Source: Flavobacteriales bacterium (GTDB lineage: Bacteria; Bacteroidota; Bacteroidia; Flavobacteriales_C; GCA-002722245). From it: a stretch of DNA of 64,000 nucleotides. Location of the stretch: positions 47,563 through 111,562 of the forward strand of contig JAHEZM010000010.1 in the NCBI GenBank assembly GCA_023251075.1, read 5' to 3'. This document shows positions 18,601-27,330 of this stretch, in pieces (positions within the stretch are counted from its first letter, which is position 1; every line of letters begins with the position of its first letter). The notes under the pieces were generated by a model that was not told the origin of the DNA, did not search any database, and saw only the letters and a list, made by a program, of their open reading frames with translations. The position numbers and the translations under genes are program-made.

Positions 18601-19761
18601 ATGGCTCGAATAGTAGTTGGCATGTCGGGAGGTGTAGACTCCAGTGTAGCAGCGTATCTTCTCAAAAAAGAAGGTCACGAGGTAATCGGCATGTTCATGA
18701 AAAACTGGCATGATGAATCGGTTACTATCAGCAATGATTGTCCGTGGCTAGAAGACAGCACCGATGCCTTATTAGTAGCCAATAAACTAGGGATTCCTTT
18801 TCACACCATAGATTTCAGTAAGGAGTATTTCGAACGGATTGTAAATTATATGTTTAAGGAATATGAAGCCGGACGAACCCCCAACCCTGATGTACTTTGC
18901 AACAGAGAAATCAAATTCGATGTTTTTTTTAAAAAAGCATTGGAGTTAAATGCTGATTTTGTAGCGACCGGACATTATTGTCAGCGTGAAGAATATCTGG
19001 AAAACGGTACAAAAAAATACAAACTCATTGCGGGTGCCGACCCTAATAAAGATCAAAGTTATTTCTTATGTCAAATTAGTGAAGAGCAATTATCAAAAGC
19101 CCTTTTTCCTATTGGTCATTTACTAAAACCAGAAGTAAGGAAAATTGCGGAAGAACAAAACCTCATTACCGCAAATAAAAAAGATTCGCAAGGATTGTGT
19201 TTTATCGGTAAAGTAAAATTACCCGAATTTTTACAACAAAAACTAAAAGCTAAAAAAGGAAAGGCTTACGAAATACCTGCTGATGCTGCAATATATAAAA
19301 CAACAGATTTAGAAAATCAAAGCTCTAATTTCGAATATTCTGAAAAGGATGGAATTTATAAAGGAGAGCATGAGGGAGCGCATTTCTATACTATCGGACA
19401 ACGAAAAGGTATTGGCATTGGCGGAAGTCCCCTACCCTTATTTGTTATTAAAACCGACACCCTAAAAAACATTGTGTATTTAGGGCAAGGAGAAAACCAT
19501 CCTGGTTTATTTCGCAAAGGATTAAAAATAAAAACAAACGATATTCATTGGATCAATCCTTCTCATGCCATGCAAGTGGGTGAAGAAAGAAAATACGATG
19601 TTCGCATTCGATACCGTCAGGATCTAACCCCTGCCTTTTTGATCCTGAAAGAAGGCGGACTCTATCTTAAATTCGATGAAGCACAAAGAGCAGTAGCAGC
19701 AGGGCAGTTTGCCGCGTGGTATGATGGAAATGTGTTGATGGGTTCGGGGGTGATTGAATAG
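18601..19761 (+). CDS. mnmA: tRNA-specific 2-thiouridylase MnmA
   Basis: 386 residues. PP-loop ATPase motif SGGVDSS (9-15) and the two catalytic cysteines Cys100 (VLCNREIKF) and Cys200 (SQGLCFIGK) are present, as is the C-terminal barrel (FYTIGQRKGIGIGG). MnmA activates U34 with ATP and transfers sulfur to make 2-thiouridine in tRNA-Lys, -Glu and -Gln. Slightly longer than the usual ~360 residues owing to an insertion at about 218-250. Start supported by the promoter placed 4 nt upstream. One substrate, tRNA-Lys(UUU), is encoded at 49720. Confidence 0.96.
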   Translation: MARIVVGMSGGVDSSVAAYLLKKEGHEVIGMFMKNWHDESVTISNDCPWLEDSTDALLVANKLGIPFHTIDFSKEYFERIVNYMFKEYEAGRTPNPDVLCNREIKFDVFFKKALELNADFVATGHYCQREEYLENGTKKYKLIAGADPNKDQSYFLCQISEEQLSKALFPIGHLLKPEVRKIAEEQNLITANKKDSQGLCFIGKVKLPEFLQQKLKAKKGKAYEIPADAAIYKTTDLENQSSNFEYSEKDGIYKGEHEGAHFYTIGQRKGIGIGGSPLPLFVIKTDTLKNIVYLGQGENHPGLFRKGLKIKTNDIHWINPSHAMQVGEERKYDVRIRYRQDLTPAFLILKEGGLYLKFDEAQRAVAAGQFAAWYDGNVLMGSGVIE

Positions 19762-19766
19762 AATTT

Positions 19767-20858
19767 CTACTTATTCAACTCCACCTCACACATTACCGGA
19801 TAATGATCCGATAAATTCCGATGAATAGTTTTGTAATTGAAAGACGAAATTTTCTCATCGTGTAAAATATAATCAATACGAAGTAAGGGCAATTTCCCGG
19901 CATAAGTTTTTCCGTATCCCGATCCACTCTCTACAAAAGCATCTTCTAATTTTTCCGTTAATTCATGATAGGCATAAGAAGATGCCGGATCATTCATATC
20001 AGCACATACCATTACTTTATGCGGAGACATTTTAATTAACTTACTCAAAGTGTCAATTTCTTTTGCCTTCTCTTCGTAAGCTACTTCAAAACGTTTTAAC
20101 AGGCTTAACGATTGTTCAGTAGAAGGAACAGAATTACTATCTAAAACCACATCAAAAACCTTTCTTTCGTCATGTGAAAAACGAAAAGAACGCAAATGCA
20201 CGTTGAATACACGAAGTGTATCATTGTTAATTTTAATATCACAATAAGTAGCAAAAGGATAAGCAGGGTCGAAATAATATGTTTTTTTATTTACAATAGG
20301 GTAAGTAGAAAAAGTAAGCAATCCCCAACGTGTATCATTGTAAAAACTTCCCATTTCATTCCAGTAATAATATTTTTTTTTCTTTGAGTTAGCCAGTTGA
20401 GAAATAACATCGAATTTTTTAGATTCTCTGCTATAAAACTCTTGAAAACAAACAATATCAATAGCTTCATGATCGATCATTTCACAAATACTATCTTTCA
20501 CTACCGGCCTTTTTTCTATTTGCTCATAGTAATCAAATAACCTGCAATTAAACGACATCACCCTCACTCCTTTTTTGGACTCTTCACCCGAAAAATCGAT
20601 TTGAATAGTATGTGAAATGGTTGGGATACTAACCACTAATAGGGAAGCCGACAATAACACTAAATAACTCTTCGCGAAAATCCAAACGATTACAAAAACA
20701 AAATTCACCACCACCATCAAAGGAAAAAGCAAACCACTGGCAGCTATCACCCATGAATCGGCAGGCGACACACTGGAAGCCGCCAGCGTAAGAACCATAG
20801 GAATTGCCGCAATGATATTGATGATGAAAAATGTTATTTTAAGAATCAGTTTAAACAT
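19767..20858 (-). CDS. Endonuclease/exonuclease/phosphatase family protein, membrane-anchored
   Basis: 363 residues. Two or three hydrophobic segments at the N-terminus (~1-85) are followed by an EEP domain: VMSFNCRLFD, IVCFQEFYS (metal-binding Glu), FNVHLRS, VMVCADMND and the C-terminal SDHYPVM histidine. EEP enzymes cleave phosphodiesters or phospho-substrates (nucleases, sphingomyelinases, inositol phosphatases); the membrane anchor suggests an envelope substrate rather than DNA repair, but the true substrate is unknown. Last gene of the mutL-rhomboid-rhomboid operon, overlapping the preceding gene by 1 bp. Confidence 0.85.
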   Translation of the reverse strand: MFKLILKITFFIINIIAAIPMVLTLAASSVSPADSWVIAASGLLFPLMVVVNFVFVIVWIFAKSYLVLLSASLLVVSIPTISHTIQIDFSGEESKKGVRVMSFNCRLFDYYEQIEKRPVVKDSICEMIDHEAIDIVCFQEFYSRESKKFDVISQLANSKKKKYYYWNEMGSFYNDTRWGLLTFSTYPIVNKKTYYFDPAYPFATYCDIKINNDTLRVFNVHLRSFRFSHDERKVFDVVLDSNSVPSTEQSLSLLKRFEVAYEEKAKEIDTLSKLIKMSPHKVMVCADMNDPASSYAYHELTEKLEDAFVESGSGYGKTYAGKLPLLRIDYILHDEKISSFNYKTIHRNLSDHYPVMCEVELNK

Positions 20859-21745
20859 TACATTTTACTTGATTTATGTAAGATATCCTTTTCTTCCTGA
20901 GTTAACGAATCATAACCGGAGCGACTTATTTTATCGAGAATTTCATCTACTTTTTCCTGAAGCCTTTTTTTGGTGTAGTTGTAATCTTCATCCTTCATTT
21001 TTCTCACTTTAGAATGAGAAATATATAAATCGGATTTGGGTTTGAATATGCCGAAAAATTTATCGAGGAATTTTGTGAATCCCTTGGTAACATCTGTGCC
21101 ATGAAGGTATTTACGAGCAAAGAAAAAACCAAAAGCAGCACCAGCTATATGCGCTAAATGACCACCTAAATTTTCTCCGCCAGACCCAATAGAAACCAAA
21201 TCAAGAAAGAATATTATCAAACCAAAATATCTTAATTCAATAGGCAATATGCCAAACAAATGAACTTTTGTTAAAGGAGAATAAGTACATACGGCAATGG
21301 TTAAGGCCATCACTGCTGCCGATGCCCCTAAGGCGATACTGTTGGTATCCTTAAAAACAGGTAAAAGCAAAACCGAAATAATTAAAAATACACCACCACT
21401 CAAACCTCCTAACAAGTAAACCGACAATACTTTCTTTTCTCCAAAAAATTGAATGAACATTTGTCCCATAAAATAAAGCATCAACATATTGAACAAGATG
21501 TGCCATAAATCAACATGCGTAAACATATGGGTGATAATCGACCAGGGCTGAAGCATTAACTTCACTAAAGCCGTATTCAGCATAAATGTTTCTTGAATAA
21601 AAAGTATTGACTCTATTTGAAATAGTCGAGCTATTATTCTTACCAATAACAAAGCTGCAAAAACTGCTGCATTCACATAAATAAGGCGAATCACAATATT
21701 GCTCTTTTTAAAATTTGCTTTTATATCATCAATAATACCGGGCAT
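20858..21745 (-). CDS. Rhomboid family intramembrane serine protease
   Basis: 295 residues with six predicted transmembrane helices. Catalytic Ser142 lies in GASAAV and catalytic His199 in HLAHIAG; the HILFN segment (~82-86) also matches. A cytosolic tail (~210-295), rich in charge, extends beyond the core. Rhomboids cleave membrane proteins within the bilayer. It follows another rhomboid gene after 3 bp, the typical paired arrangement downstream of mutL in Bacteroidota. Substrates unknown. Confidence 0.9.
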   Translation of the reverse strand: MPGIIDDIKANFKKSNIVIRLIYVNAAVFAALLLVRIIARLFQIESILFIQETFMLNTALVKLMLQPWSIITHMFTHVDLWHILFNMLMLYFMGQMFIQFFGEKKVLSVYLLGGLSGGVFLIISVLLLPVFKDTNSIALGASAAVMALTIAVCTYSPLTKVHLFGILPIELRYFGLIIFFLDLVSIGSGGENLGGHLAHIAGAAFGFFFARKYLHGTDVTKGFTKFLDKFFGIFKPKSDLYISHSKVRKMKDEDYNYTKKRLQEKVDEILDKISRSGYDSLTQEEKDILHKSSKM

Positions 21746-21748
21746 AAC

Positions 21749-22441
21749 TTATAAAATTGTTGTCCTTTTCCAATAATAAACAGTAATAAAACCAATTAAA
21801 GCCCCCCCTACATGAGCAAAGTGAGCTACATTATCTCCACTAAAATTAGCAACTCCGCTATATAATTCAAAAACACCATACAACACCACAAAATACTTTG
21901 CTTTAATTGGAATGGGTAACATAATCATTATCATTTCGGCATTTGGAAAAAGCATACCGAAAGCGGCTAATAAGCCAAAAATACAACCAGAGGCTCCAAC
22001 CATAGGAACATCAAAATTGCTAAGCTGAACAATCAACCCCTCTATACCAGAATCTGAATGCCCCACAAATTGATAATGATTTACTCCCAATTGTAGAAAT
22101 GCAGCACCAAATCCCGAAGCCAAATAAAGAAACAAGAATTTCTTTGGACCTAATCTTTCTTCTAACGGACTACCAAACATATATAAACCCAACATGTTTG
22201 AAAAAATATGCATGATACCCAATCCATCACCACCATCAAACAAAGAAGCATGCATAAACATATGCGTAATCAATTGAAACGGACGGAAAGAATCAAATCC
22301 AAAATAATGTAAACCCAACTCCCAATTTAAATCAATAACTTCTTTGTAAATAAGCACATTGGTTATTACAAACATTGTAATATTAATGAGTAACAAATTC
22401 TTAGTAATAGGTGGTAAATGACGATTAAACATACTACTCAA
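21749..22441 (-). CDS. Rhomboid family intramembrane serine protease
   Basis: 230 residues, six transmembrane helices and no long tail. Catalytic Ser151 is in GASG and His210 in HFAHVGG; MHIFSNMLGLYMFG (~77-90) is the conserved helix-2 region. The start overlaps the end of mutL by 8 bp, implying coupled translation. It differs from its neighbour in lacking the C-terminal tail, so the two probably serve different substrates. Confidence 0.91.
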   Translation of the reverse strand: MSSMFNRHLPPITKNLLLINITMFVITNVLIYKEVIDLNWELGLHYFGFDSFRPFQLITHMFMHASLFDGGDGLGIMHIFSNMLGLYMFGSPLEERLGPKKFLFLYLASGFGAAFLQLGVNHYQFVGHSDSGIEGLIVQLSNFDVPMVGASGCIFGLLAAFGMLFPNAEMIMIMLPIPIKAKYFVVLYGVFELYSGVANFSGDNVAHFAHVGGALIGFITVYYWKRTTIL

Positions 22442-24221
22442 ATTTATCCATTAATTCATTGCTATCGATATTCCACAAAACGGTATTTCCGTTAGGATCA
22501 ACGGTTGGTTTTTCACACAAAAACAATTCGCTCACCAGCATTTGCATTTCTTCGAGAGCTAATTTTTGTCCGGATTTAATCGACGTTTGATTCGCCAACG
22601 ACTTCGCTAAATTTTCGTGTCGGTTTAACTTCTCACTCTGATGCATTTTAAATTCTTCCAGTAAGCCTTCTACCAATTCTTTAGGCTGACTATCTTTTAT
22701 ATCTGCTGGTAATCCATTCACCACATAAGTACTTTTACCAAACGGAGTAAGATCGAATCCTAAATTTTTGAAATCACCTTCTAAATCTTTCATCAACTCA
22801 TAATCGGCAGGATTCAATTCTATAGATTCGGGAAAAAGAATTTGCTGAGAAACTCCTTTACTATTCAATAATACATCGCTGAAATATTCAAACAAAATTC
22901 TTTTGTGTGCACGATGCTGATCGATAATTAAAATACCTTCTCCAAAAGAAGAAATAATGTATTTGTTGCGCAATTGATGTACAAAAGTGGCTTCTTCATT
23001 TTTTTGCTGAAACATCGTTTCTGAGTCAGCACTCCTAATCGTTTCAGGCACTTTGTACAATTCTTCCCATTGCTGCTTCACATTCTTATGTTGCACAGGA
23101 TTCCTTTCCTGAAAAGGATTGTAAGAAGAATCAACTTTTATTTTAGGAGCCTGAATAATATCACCCACTCTCAAATCGGGAGCATTATCAAACAAAGTTT
23201 CTCTTTCAAAATCGAGCGATGGCGCCACACTATATTTACTTAAAGCCTGCTTAACAGTAGCTTTTATAATCATATACACCGAACGTTCATCTTCAAATTT
23301 AATTTCGGTTTTGGTAGGATGAATATTAATATCAATCGATGAAGGATCAACTTCCAAATGAATGAAATAGGATGGATAAGAATCTCCCGCCAATAACTCT
23401 TCATAAGCCGCACTTACTGCATGATTCAAGTAATTGCTTTTAATGAACCTACCATTCACAAAAAAAAATTGCTCGCCTCGTGTTTTTTTAGCGAATTCGG
23501 GTTTACCAATAAACCCTGAAACTTTAACTATAGTATTATTCTCCTCTTCCACCGGCACCAACTTTTGGTTGTATGCCGTTCCCATCACCGCCACAATTCT
23601 TTGTCGGAATGTACCTCTCTCCAAATGATAAATCTCATCATCGTTATTGTAATACGAAAAACCAATTTCAGGATGAATCAAGGCCACCCTTTGAAATTCA
23701 TCAATGATATGTTTGGTTTCTACAGAATCAGATTTTAGAAATTTTCTTCGCGCCGGAACATTGTAAAACAGGTTTTTCACACTCATACTGGTTCCTTCAG
23801 CAGTAGCACATGGTTCCTGATCGATGAACTGACTTCCTTCCATACGAATATGAACACCGAGTTCCTTATCGTGTAAACGGGTTTTCAAATCTATATGTGC
23901 AATAGCGGCAATAGAAGCCAAAGCTTCTCCTCTAAAACCTTTGGTAAGAATGCAAAAAAGATCTTCGGCCTTATTTATTTTGGAAGTAGCATGACGTTCA
24001 AAACTCATTCGCGCATCGGTATCACTCATCCCCTTTCCATTATCGATCACCTGAATCAAGGTTTTGCCCGCATCCTTAATAATCATTTGAACTTGTGTTG
24101 CGCCACTATCTATTGCATTTTCGAGTAATTCTTTCACTACCGAAGCCGGCCTCTGCACTACCTCACCCGCCGCTATTTGATTGGCCACTGAATCGGGTAA
24201 TAATTTTATGATATCTGACAT
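22434..24221 (-). CDS. mutL: DNA mismatch repair protein MutL
   Basis: 595 residues. The N-terminal GHKL ATPase has ENAIDSG (34-40), DNGKGM and GFRGEAL (95-101); the C-terminal dimerisation domain starts near 400. MutL couples MutS mismatch recognition to strand incision. The endonuclease-type motif DQHA-x2-E-x4-E appears here as DQHRAHKRILFE (434-445), with Lys replacing the first Glu. The open frame runs 27 bp further up, but MSDIIKLLPDSVANQIAAG is the conserved N-terminus, and a near-consensus TATTTTCG element lies 4 nt before this ATG. Heads the operon with two rhomboids and an EEP protein. Confidence 0.95.
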   Translation of the reverse strand: MSDIIKLLPDSVANQIAAGEVVQRPASVVKELLENAIDSGATQVQMIIKDAGKTLIQVIDNGKGMSDTDARMSFERHATSKINKAEDLFCILTKGFRGEALASIAAIAHIDLKTRLHDKELGVHIRMEGSQFIDQEPCATAEGTSMSVKNLFYNVPARRKFLKSDSVETKHIIDEFQRVALIHPEIGFSYYNNDDEIYHLERGTFRQRIVAVMGTAYNQKLVPVEEENNTIVKVSGFIGKPEFAKKTRGEQFFFVNGRFIKSNYLNHAVSAAYEELLAGDSYPSYFIHLEVDPSSIDINIHPTKTEIKFEDERSVYMIIKATVKQALSKYSVAPSLDFERETLFDNAPDLRVGDIIQAPKIKVDSSYNPFQERNPVQHKNVKQQWEELYKVPETIRSADSETMFQQKNEEATFVHQLRNKYIISSFGEGILIIDQHRAHKRILFEYFSDVLLNSKGVSQQILFPESIELNPADYELMKDLEGDFKNLGFDLTPFGKSTYVVNGLPADIKDSQPKELVEGLLEEFKMHQSEKLNRHENLAKSLANQTSIKSGQKLALEEMQMLVSELFLCEKPTVDPNGNTVLWNIDSNELMDKFE

Positions 24222-24225
24222 GTAG

Positions 24226-24233
24226 CGAAAATA
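24226..24233 (-). promoter_or_regulatory. Near-consensus -7 element TATTTTCG of mutL
   Basis: One mismatch from TAnnTTTG, ending exactly 4 nt before the mutL ATG (24221), the same spacing as the exact elements elsewhere. Confidence 0.5.
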
Positions 24234-24306
24234 CCAATAAATAGGCAAAAGCAGCCAATTATAAGTCGTTCTGGTTTTGAAAAAATGTTAACAGGTTATT
24301 CACTTT

Positions 24307-24334
24307 TTTGGCAAGTGGCTATTCCCTATCTTTG
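24307..24334 (+). promoter_or_regulatory. Promoter of mtaB (-33 TTTG, -7 TATCTTTG)
   Basis: Exact TATCTTTG at 24327-24334 with TTTG at 24307-24310, 16 bp apart. The -7 element ends 7 nt before the ATG at 24342 and lies inside the longer open frame, which decides the start codon. Confidence 0.78.
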
Positions 24335-24341
24335 CCCCGCA

Positions 24342-25643
24342 ATGAATCAATACAAAAAAGTAGCTTTTTATACCTTGGGATGTAAACTGAATTTTTCGGA
24401 AACATCTACCATTGCCCGTGGCTTTGAGAAAGGTGGATATGCGAAAGTGGAATTTGATGAACATGCTGATATATATATCATCAACACTTGTTCGGTGACC
24501 GATAATGCCGACAAAAAATGCAAGCAAATTGTTAAGAAAGCCAGAAAACAAAATCCCGATGCTTTTGTTGCTATTATTGGTTGTTATGCCCAGTTAAAAC
24601 CACAAGAAATTGCAGCAATCGAGGGGGTAAGCTTGGTTTTAGGTGCCAATGAGAAATTCAATATTCTGGAGCATGTGGAGAATATCGACAAAGAAGTGAA
24701 TACCAAAATATTTGAGGGAGAAATTTCTGAGGTAAATATTTTTCATCCTTCCTACTCTTACGGAGATAGAACCAGAACATTTTTAAAAGTACAGGATGGT
24801 TGTGACTATTCTTGCGCCTTTTGTACTATTCCTTTAGCAAGAGGTAAAAGCAGAAGCAACAGCATTGCCGAAACCATGAAAGTAGCTAAAGAGGTTGCTG
24901 AAAGCGACGCCAGAGAAATTGTTTTAACAGGTGTAAATATTGGAGATTTCGGAAGATATAATGGTGAGAGTTTTTTTGGTTTGGTAAAAGAATTAGATCA
25001 ATTAGAAGGAGTAGATAGAATAAGAATTTCATCAATTGAACCCAATTTACTCACTTCTGAAATCATTGATTTTGTATCCACTTCAAAAAGATTTGTACCT
25101 CATTTCCATGTTCCCTTACAATCGGGATCACCTGAAATATTGAAACAAATGCGTCGCCGCTACAAAAGAGAAGTGTATAGCGATCGCGTAGAAAACATAA
25201 AAAAAACAATGCCTCATTGCTGTATAGGCGTAGATGTAATAGTTGGATTTCCAGGTGAAACAGATGACTTGTTTTTAGAGACTTACAATTTCCTACATGA
25301 ATTAGATATTTCTTATTTGCATGTATTCACCTACAGCGAACGCGATAACACACATGCTATTTCAATGGGCGGAGTGGTAAACGCACAAGACCGAGCAAAG
25401 AGAAGTAAAATGCTGCACATTCTTTCAGATAAAAAAAGAAGAGCTTTTTATGAGCAAAATATCAATACCAAAGCAAAAGTATTATTTGAAACTGAACGCG
25501 ATGGCGATTTCATGTATGGCTTTACTGAGAATTATGTGAAAGTAAAAACACCTTACAATGAAGCCTTGGCCAATCAGATTGTTTCGATTCAGCTTACTGA
25601 AATTGATAGAGACGGTGTGATGAAATGTGAGTTATCAGCGTAA
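24342..25643 (+). CDS. mtaB: tRNA t6A37 methylthiotransferase MtaB
   Basis: 433 residues from ATG 24342 (MNQYKKVAFYTLGCK). N-terminal UPF0004 domain with Cys14, Cys50 and Cys81 for the auxiliary cluster; radical SAM motif CDYSCAFC (Cys154, Cys158, Cys161); C-terminal TRAM-like end. MtaB converts t6A37 to ms2t6A37 in tRNAs reading ANN codons. The frame continues upstream to 24285, but that part contains the promoter, so the shorter start is right. Divergent from mutL, convergent with the cyclophilin gene (12 bp gap). Confidence 0.93.
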   Translation: MNQYKKVAFYTLGCKLNFSETSTIARGFEKGGYAKVEFDEHADIYIINTCSVTDNADKKCKQIVKKARKQNPDAFVAIIGCYAQLKPQEIAAIEGVSLVLGANEKFNILEHVENIDKEVNTKIFEGEISEVNIFHPSYSYGDRTRTFLKVQDGCDYSCAFCTIPLARGKSRSNSIAETMKVAKEVAESDAREIVLTGVNIGDFGRYNGESFFGLVKELDQLEGVDRIRISSIEPNLLTSEIIDFVSTSKRFVPHFHVPLQSGSPEILKQMRRRYKREVYSDRVENIKKTMPHCCIGVDVIVGFPGETDDLFLETYNFLHELDISYLHVFTYSERDNTHAISMGGVVNAQDRAKRSKMLHILSDKKRRAFYEQNINTKAKVLFETERDGDFMYGFTENYVKVKTPYNEALANQIVSIQLTEIDRDGVMKCELSA

Positions 25644-25655
25644 AGTCGAATTGCT

Positions 25656-26513
25656 TTACTTAATCAATTTCAAAGTCATGTGAATATCCTTTTTCGGGCG
25701 ATTGTTTGCATCACATTCCAGAGCGGCAATTTTATCTACTACTTCGAGACCTGAAATCACTTCTCCAAATACGGTATATTGTCCATCTAAATGTGGTGTA
25801 CCACCAATAGTACTATATATTCTCTTTTGTTCAGGAGTATAAGTCATGTGCGGTGTTATTGCAAAAACAGAATCAATCGACGGTGTTATTTTATCGGAAA
25901 GGATTTTTAAACTATCTGCATTTCTGCTCATTTGATTTCGAATAAAGGCAGTTTTAAAAGCACTGTTTTGAGGCTGACTAATTAGATTTCTGAAAATGCC
26001 TTGTTTAATTGCCTGGTTGTTTCTCTGCTCCATCATTGTTAAAACTGAATCGGTATATTTCTCACCTTGTACGATGTAAAACTGACACCCTGATGACGCT
26101 CTGGATGGATTAACATTATCCCCCATACGAGCAGCGGCCAAAGCACCTTTTTTATGAATAAAATTGGCATTAAACTCTGCAGGAATAGTGTACCCTACTT
26201 CACCTGTACCCAACATTGCTCCTGGCGCAGCTGTTTTAGAATTAGGATCTCCACCCTGAATCATAAAGTTGGGAATTACACGATGAAATAAAGTACCATT
26301 AATCGTTCCTTCTTTTACCAGCTTAATAAAATTATCGCGGTGCAATGGAGTTTCATTGTAAAGTATCACTTTAATATCTCCCAAATCAGTATGAATTAAA
26401 ACTTTGGTTTGTTCAGAATTAGAAACTGTTTTTCCCTTTTTGAAGGAAACAAAATGAAACGCACAAATCAATAATGTAGCTGAGAATAAAAACACAGCTG
26501 AACACTGAATCAT
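25656..26513 (-). CDS. Cyclophilin-type peptidyl-prolyl cis-trans isomerase, exported
   Basis: 285 residues from ATG 26513; a TTG six codons upstream would overlap the previous gene and is less likely. An N-terminal hydrophobic segment (~5-25) targets it to the envelope. Cyclophilin core: FHRVIPNFMIQGGDPN, and GCQFYIVQG; the C-terminal strand GQYTVFGEVISGLEVVDKIA completes the fold. A ~65-residue helical insertion (about 165-230 of the protein) splits the core, as seen in some Bacteroidota PPIases. Role: folding of periplasmic or outer-membrane proteins. Last gene of the leftward TPR-phosphatase operon. Confidence 0.9.
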   Translation of the reverse strand: MIQCSAVFLFSATLLICAFHFVSFKKGKTVSNSEQTKVLIHTDLGDIKVILYNETPLHRDNFIKLVKEGTINGTLFHRVIPNFMIQGGDPNSKTAAPGAMLGTGEVGYTIPAEFNANFIHKKGALAAARMGDNVNPSRASSGCQFYIVQGEKYTDSVLTMMEQRNNQAIKQGIFRNLISQPQNSAFKTAFIRNQMSRNADSLKILSDKITPSIDSVFAITPHMTYTPEQKRIYSTIGGTPHLDGQYTVFGEVISGLEVVDKIAALECDANNRPKKDIHMTLKLIK

Positions 26514-26520
26514 TTTTTGC

Positions 26521-27330
26521 TTATTCAACAAAATTAGTTCTATTTAAAAAGTTAAAAAATCTCTTTCTCAAATCAGCAGAAATCAAAATAGTTAAAGCAA
26601 TGGATAATCCAAAATAAAACAAAATGCAATAAAGAATAAACATGTCTAAATGCATTTCATCTTTAATCCATTGTCCTGTTTTATCGCTTCCATAAAACAA
26701 TATCACGTCATAATACATTTTTCTCTGACGTAACATTTCATCAAATTTAATTTTCAAATCAATTTTTCTCTGATATAGCTCCTCATAATAGCGACTTTGT
26801 TTATCTTTTAGAGATTTCATGATTGAATCAAGTCGAAATATAGCAGCATCAATATTCACTTTCTCATCAAAATAAACCTGTTCTTTTAAGGTGTATTTTT
26901 CATGAATAATTGCGTGCGACTTAACTAATTGAATAAGTTTTGCCTCAATAAGACCTAGTCCATTTGTATCATTTTTAAAATCAATAAAATAAACAAATTC
27001 ATACCTAATATCAGCCTCTTCCACAATATCTGTAACTCTATCTAAACTTATACTTTTTAAATTTTCAACTGCTTTCGGATTTACTTTTAAAAACTTTGCA
27101 GCGTTATCTTTTTCATTATTTAATAAAGCGGAAGTGAGTGGGAAAGTGAAATCATACAAAGAATTAAAATTCAAGTAGGAAGTACACCCATGAAGTTCAA
27201 CTCTGTACTTGTAAATATTTGAATTTTGAAAAAACACATACACAGAAACAATAGTAAGAAGTACCGCACCAAGAATATACCATTTACCTCTTTGCAGCCA
27301 AATTCTTAAAAAAGAGATGAAAAATTTCAT
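26521..27330 (-). CDS. Membrane protein with Wzz-like topology, function unknown
   Basis: 269 residues. Two transmembrane helices (~18-36 and ~228-250) flank a ~190-residue periplasmic segment that is largely helical and charged (~145-215 likely coiled coil: KQSRYYEELYQRKIDLKIKF). This layout resembles Wzz/chain-length regulators, but no Wzz signature was recognised and no polysaccharide genes are adjacent. It starts 1 bp inside the end of the TPR gene and sits between that gene and a cyclophilin. I would not assign a function. Confidence 0.6.
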   Translation of the reverse strand: MKFFISFLRIWLQRGKWYILGAVLLTIVSVYVFFQNSNIYKYRVELHGCTSYLNFNSLYDFTFPLTSALLNNEKDNAAKFLKVNPKAVENLKSISLDRVTDIVEEADIRYEFVYFIDFKNDTNGLGLIEAKLIQLVKSHAIIHEKYTLKEQVYFDEKVNIDAAIFRLDSIMKSLKDKQSRYYEELYQRKIDLKIKFDEMLRQRKMYYDVILFYGSDKTGQWIKDEMHLDMFILYCILFYFGLSIALTILISADLRKRFFNFLNRTNFVE

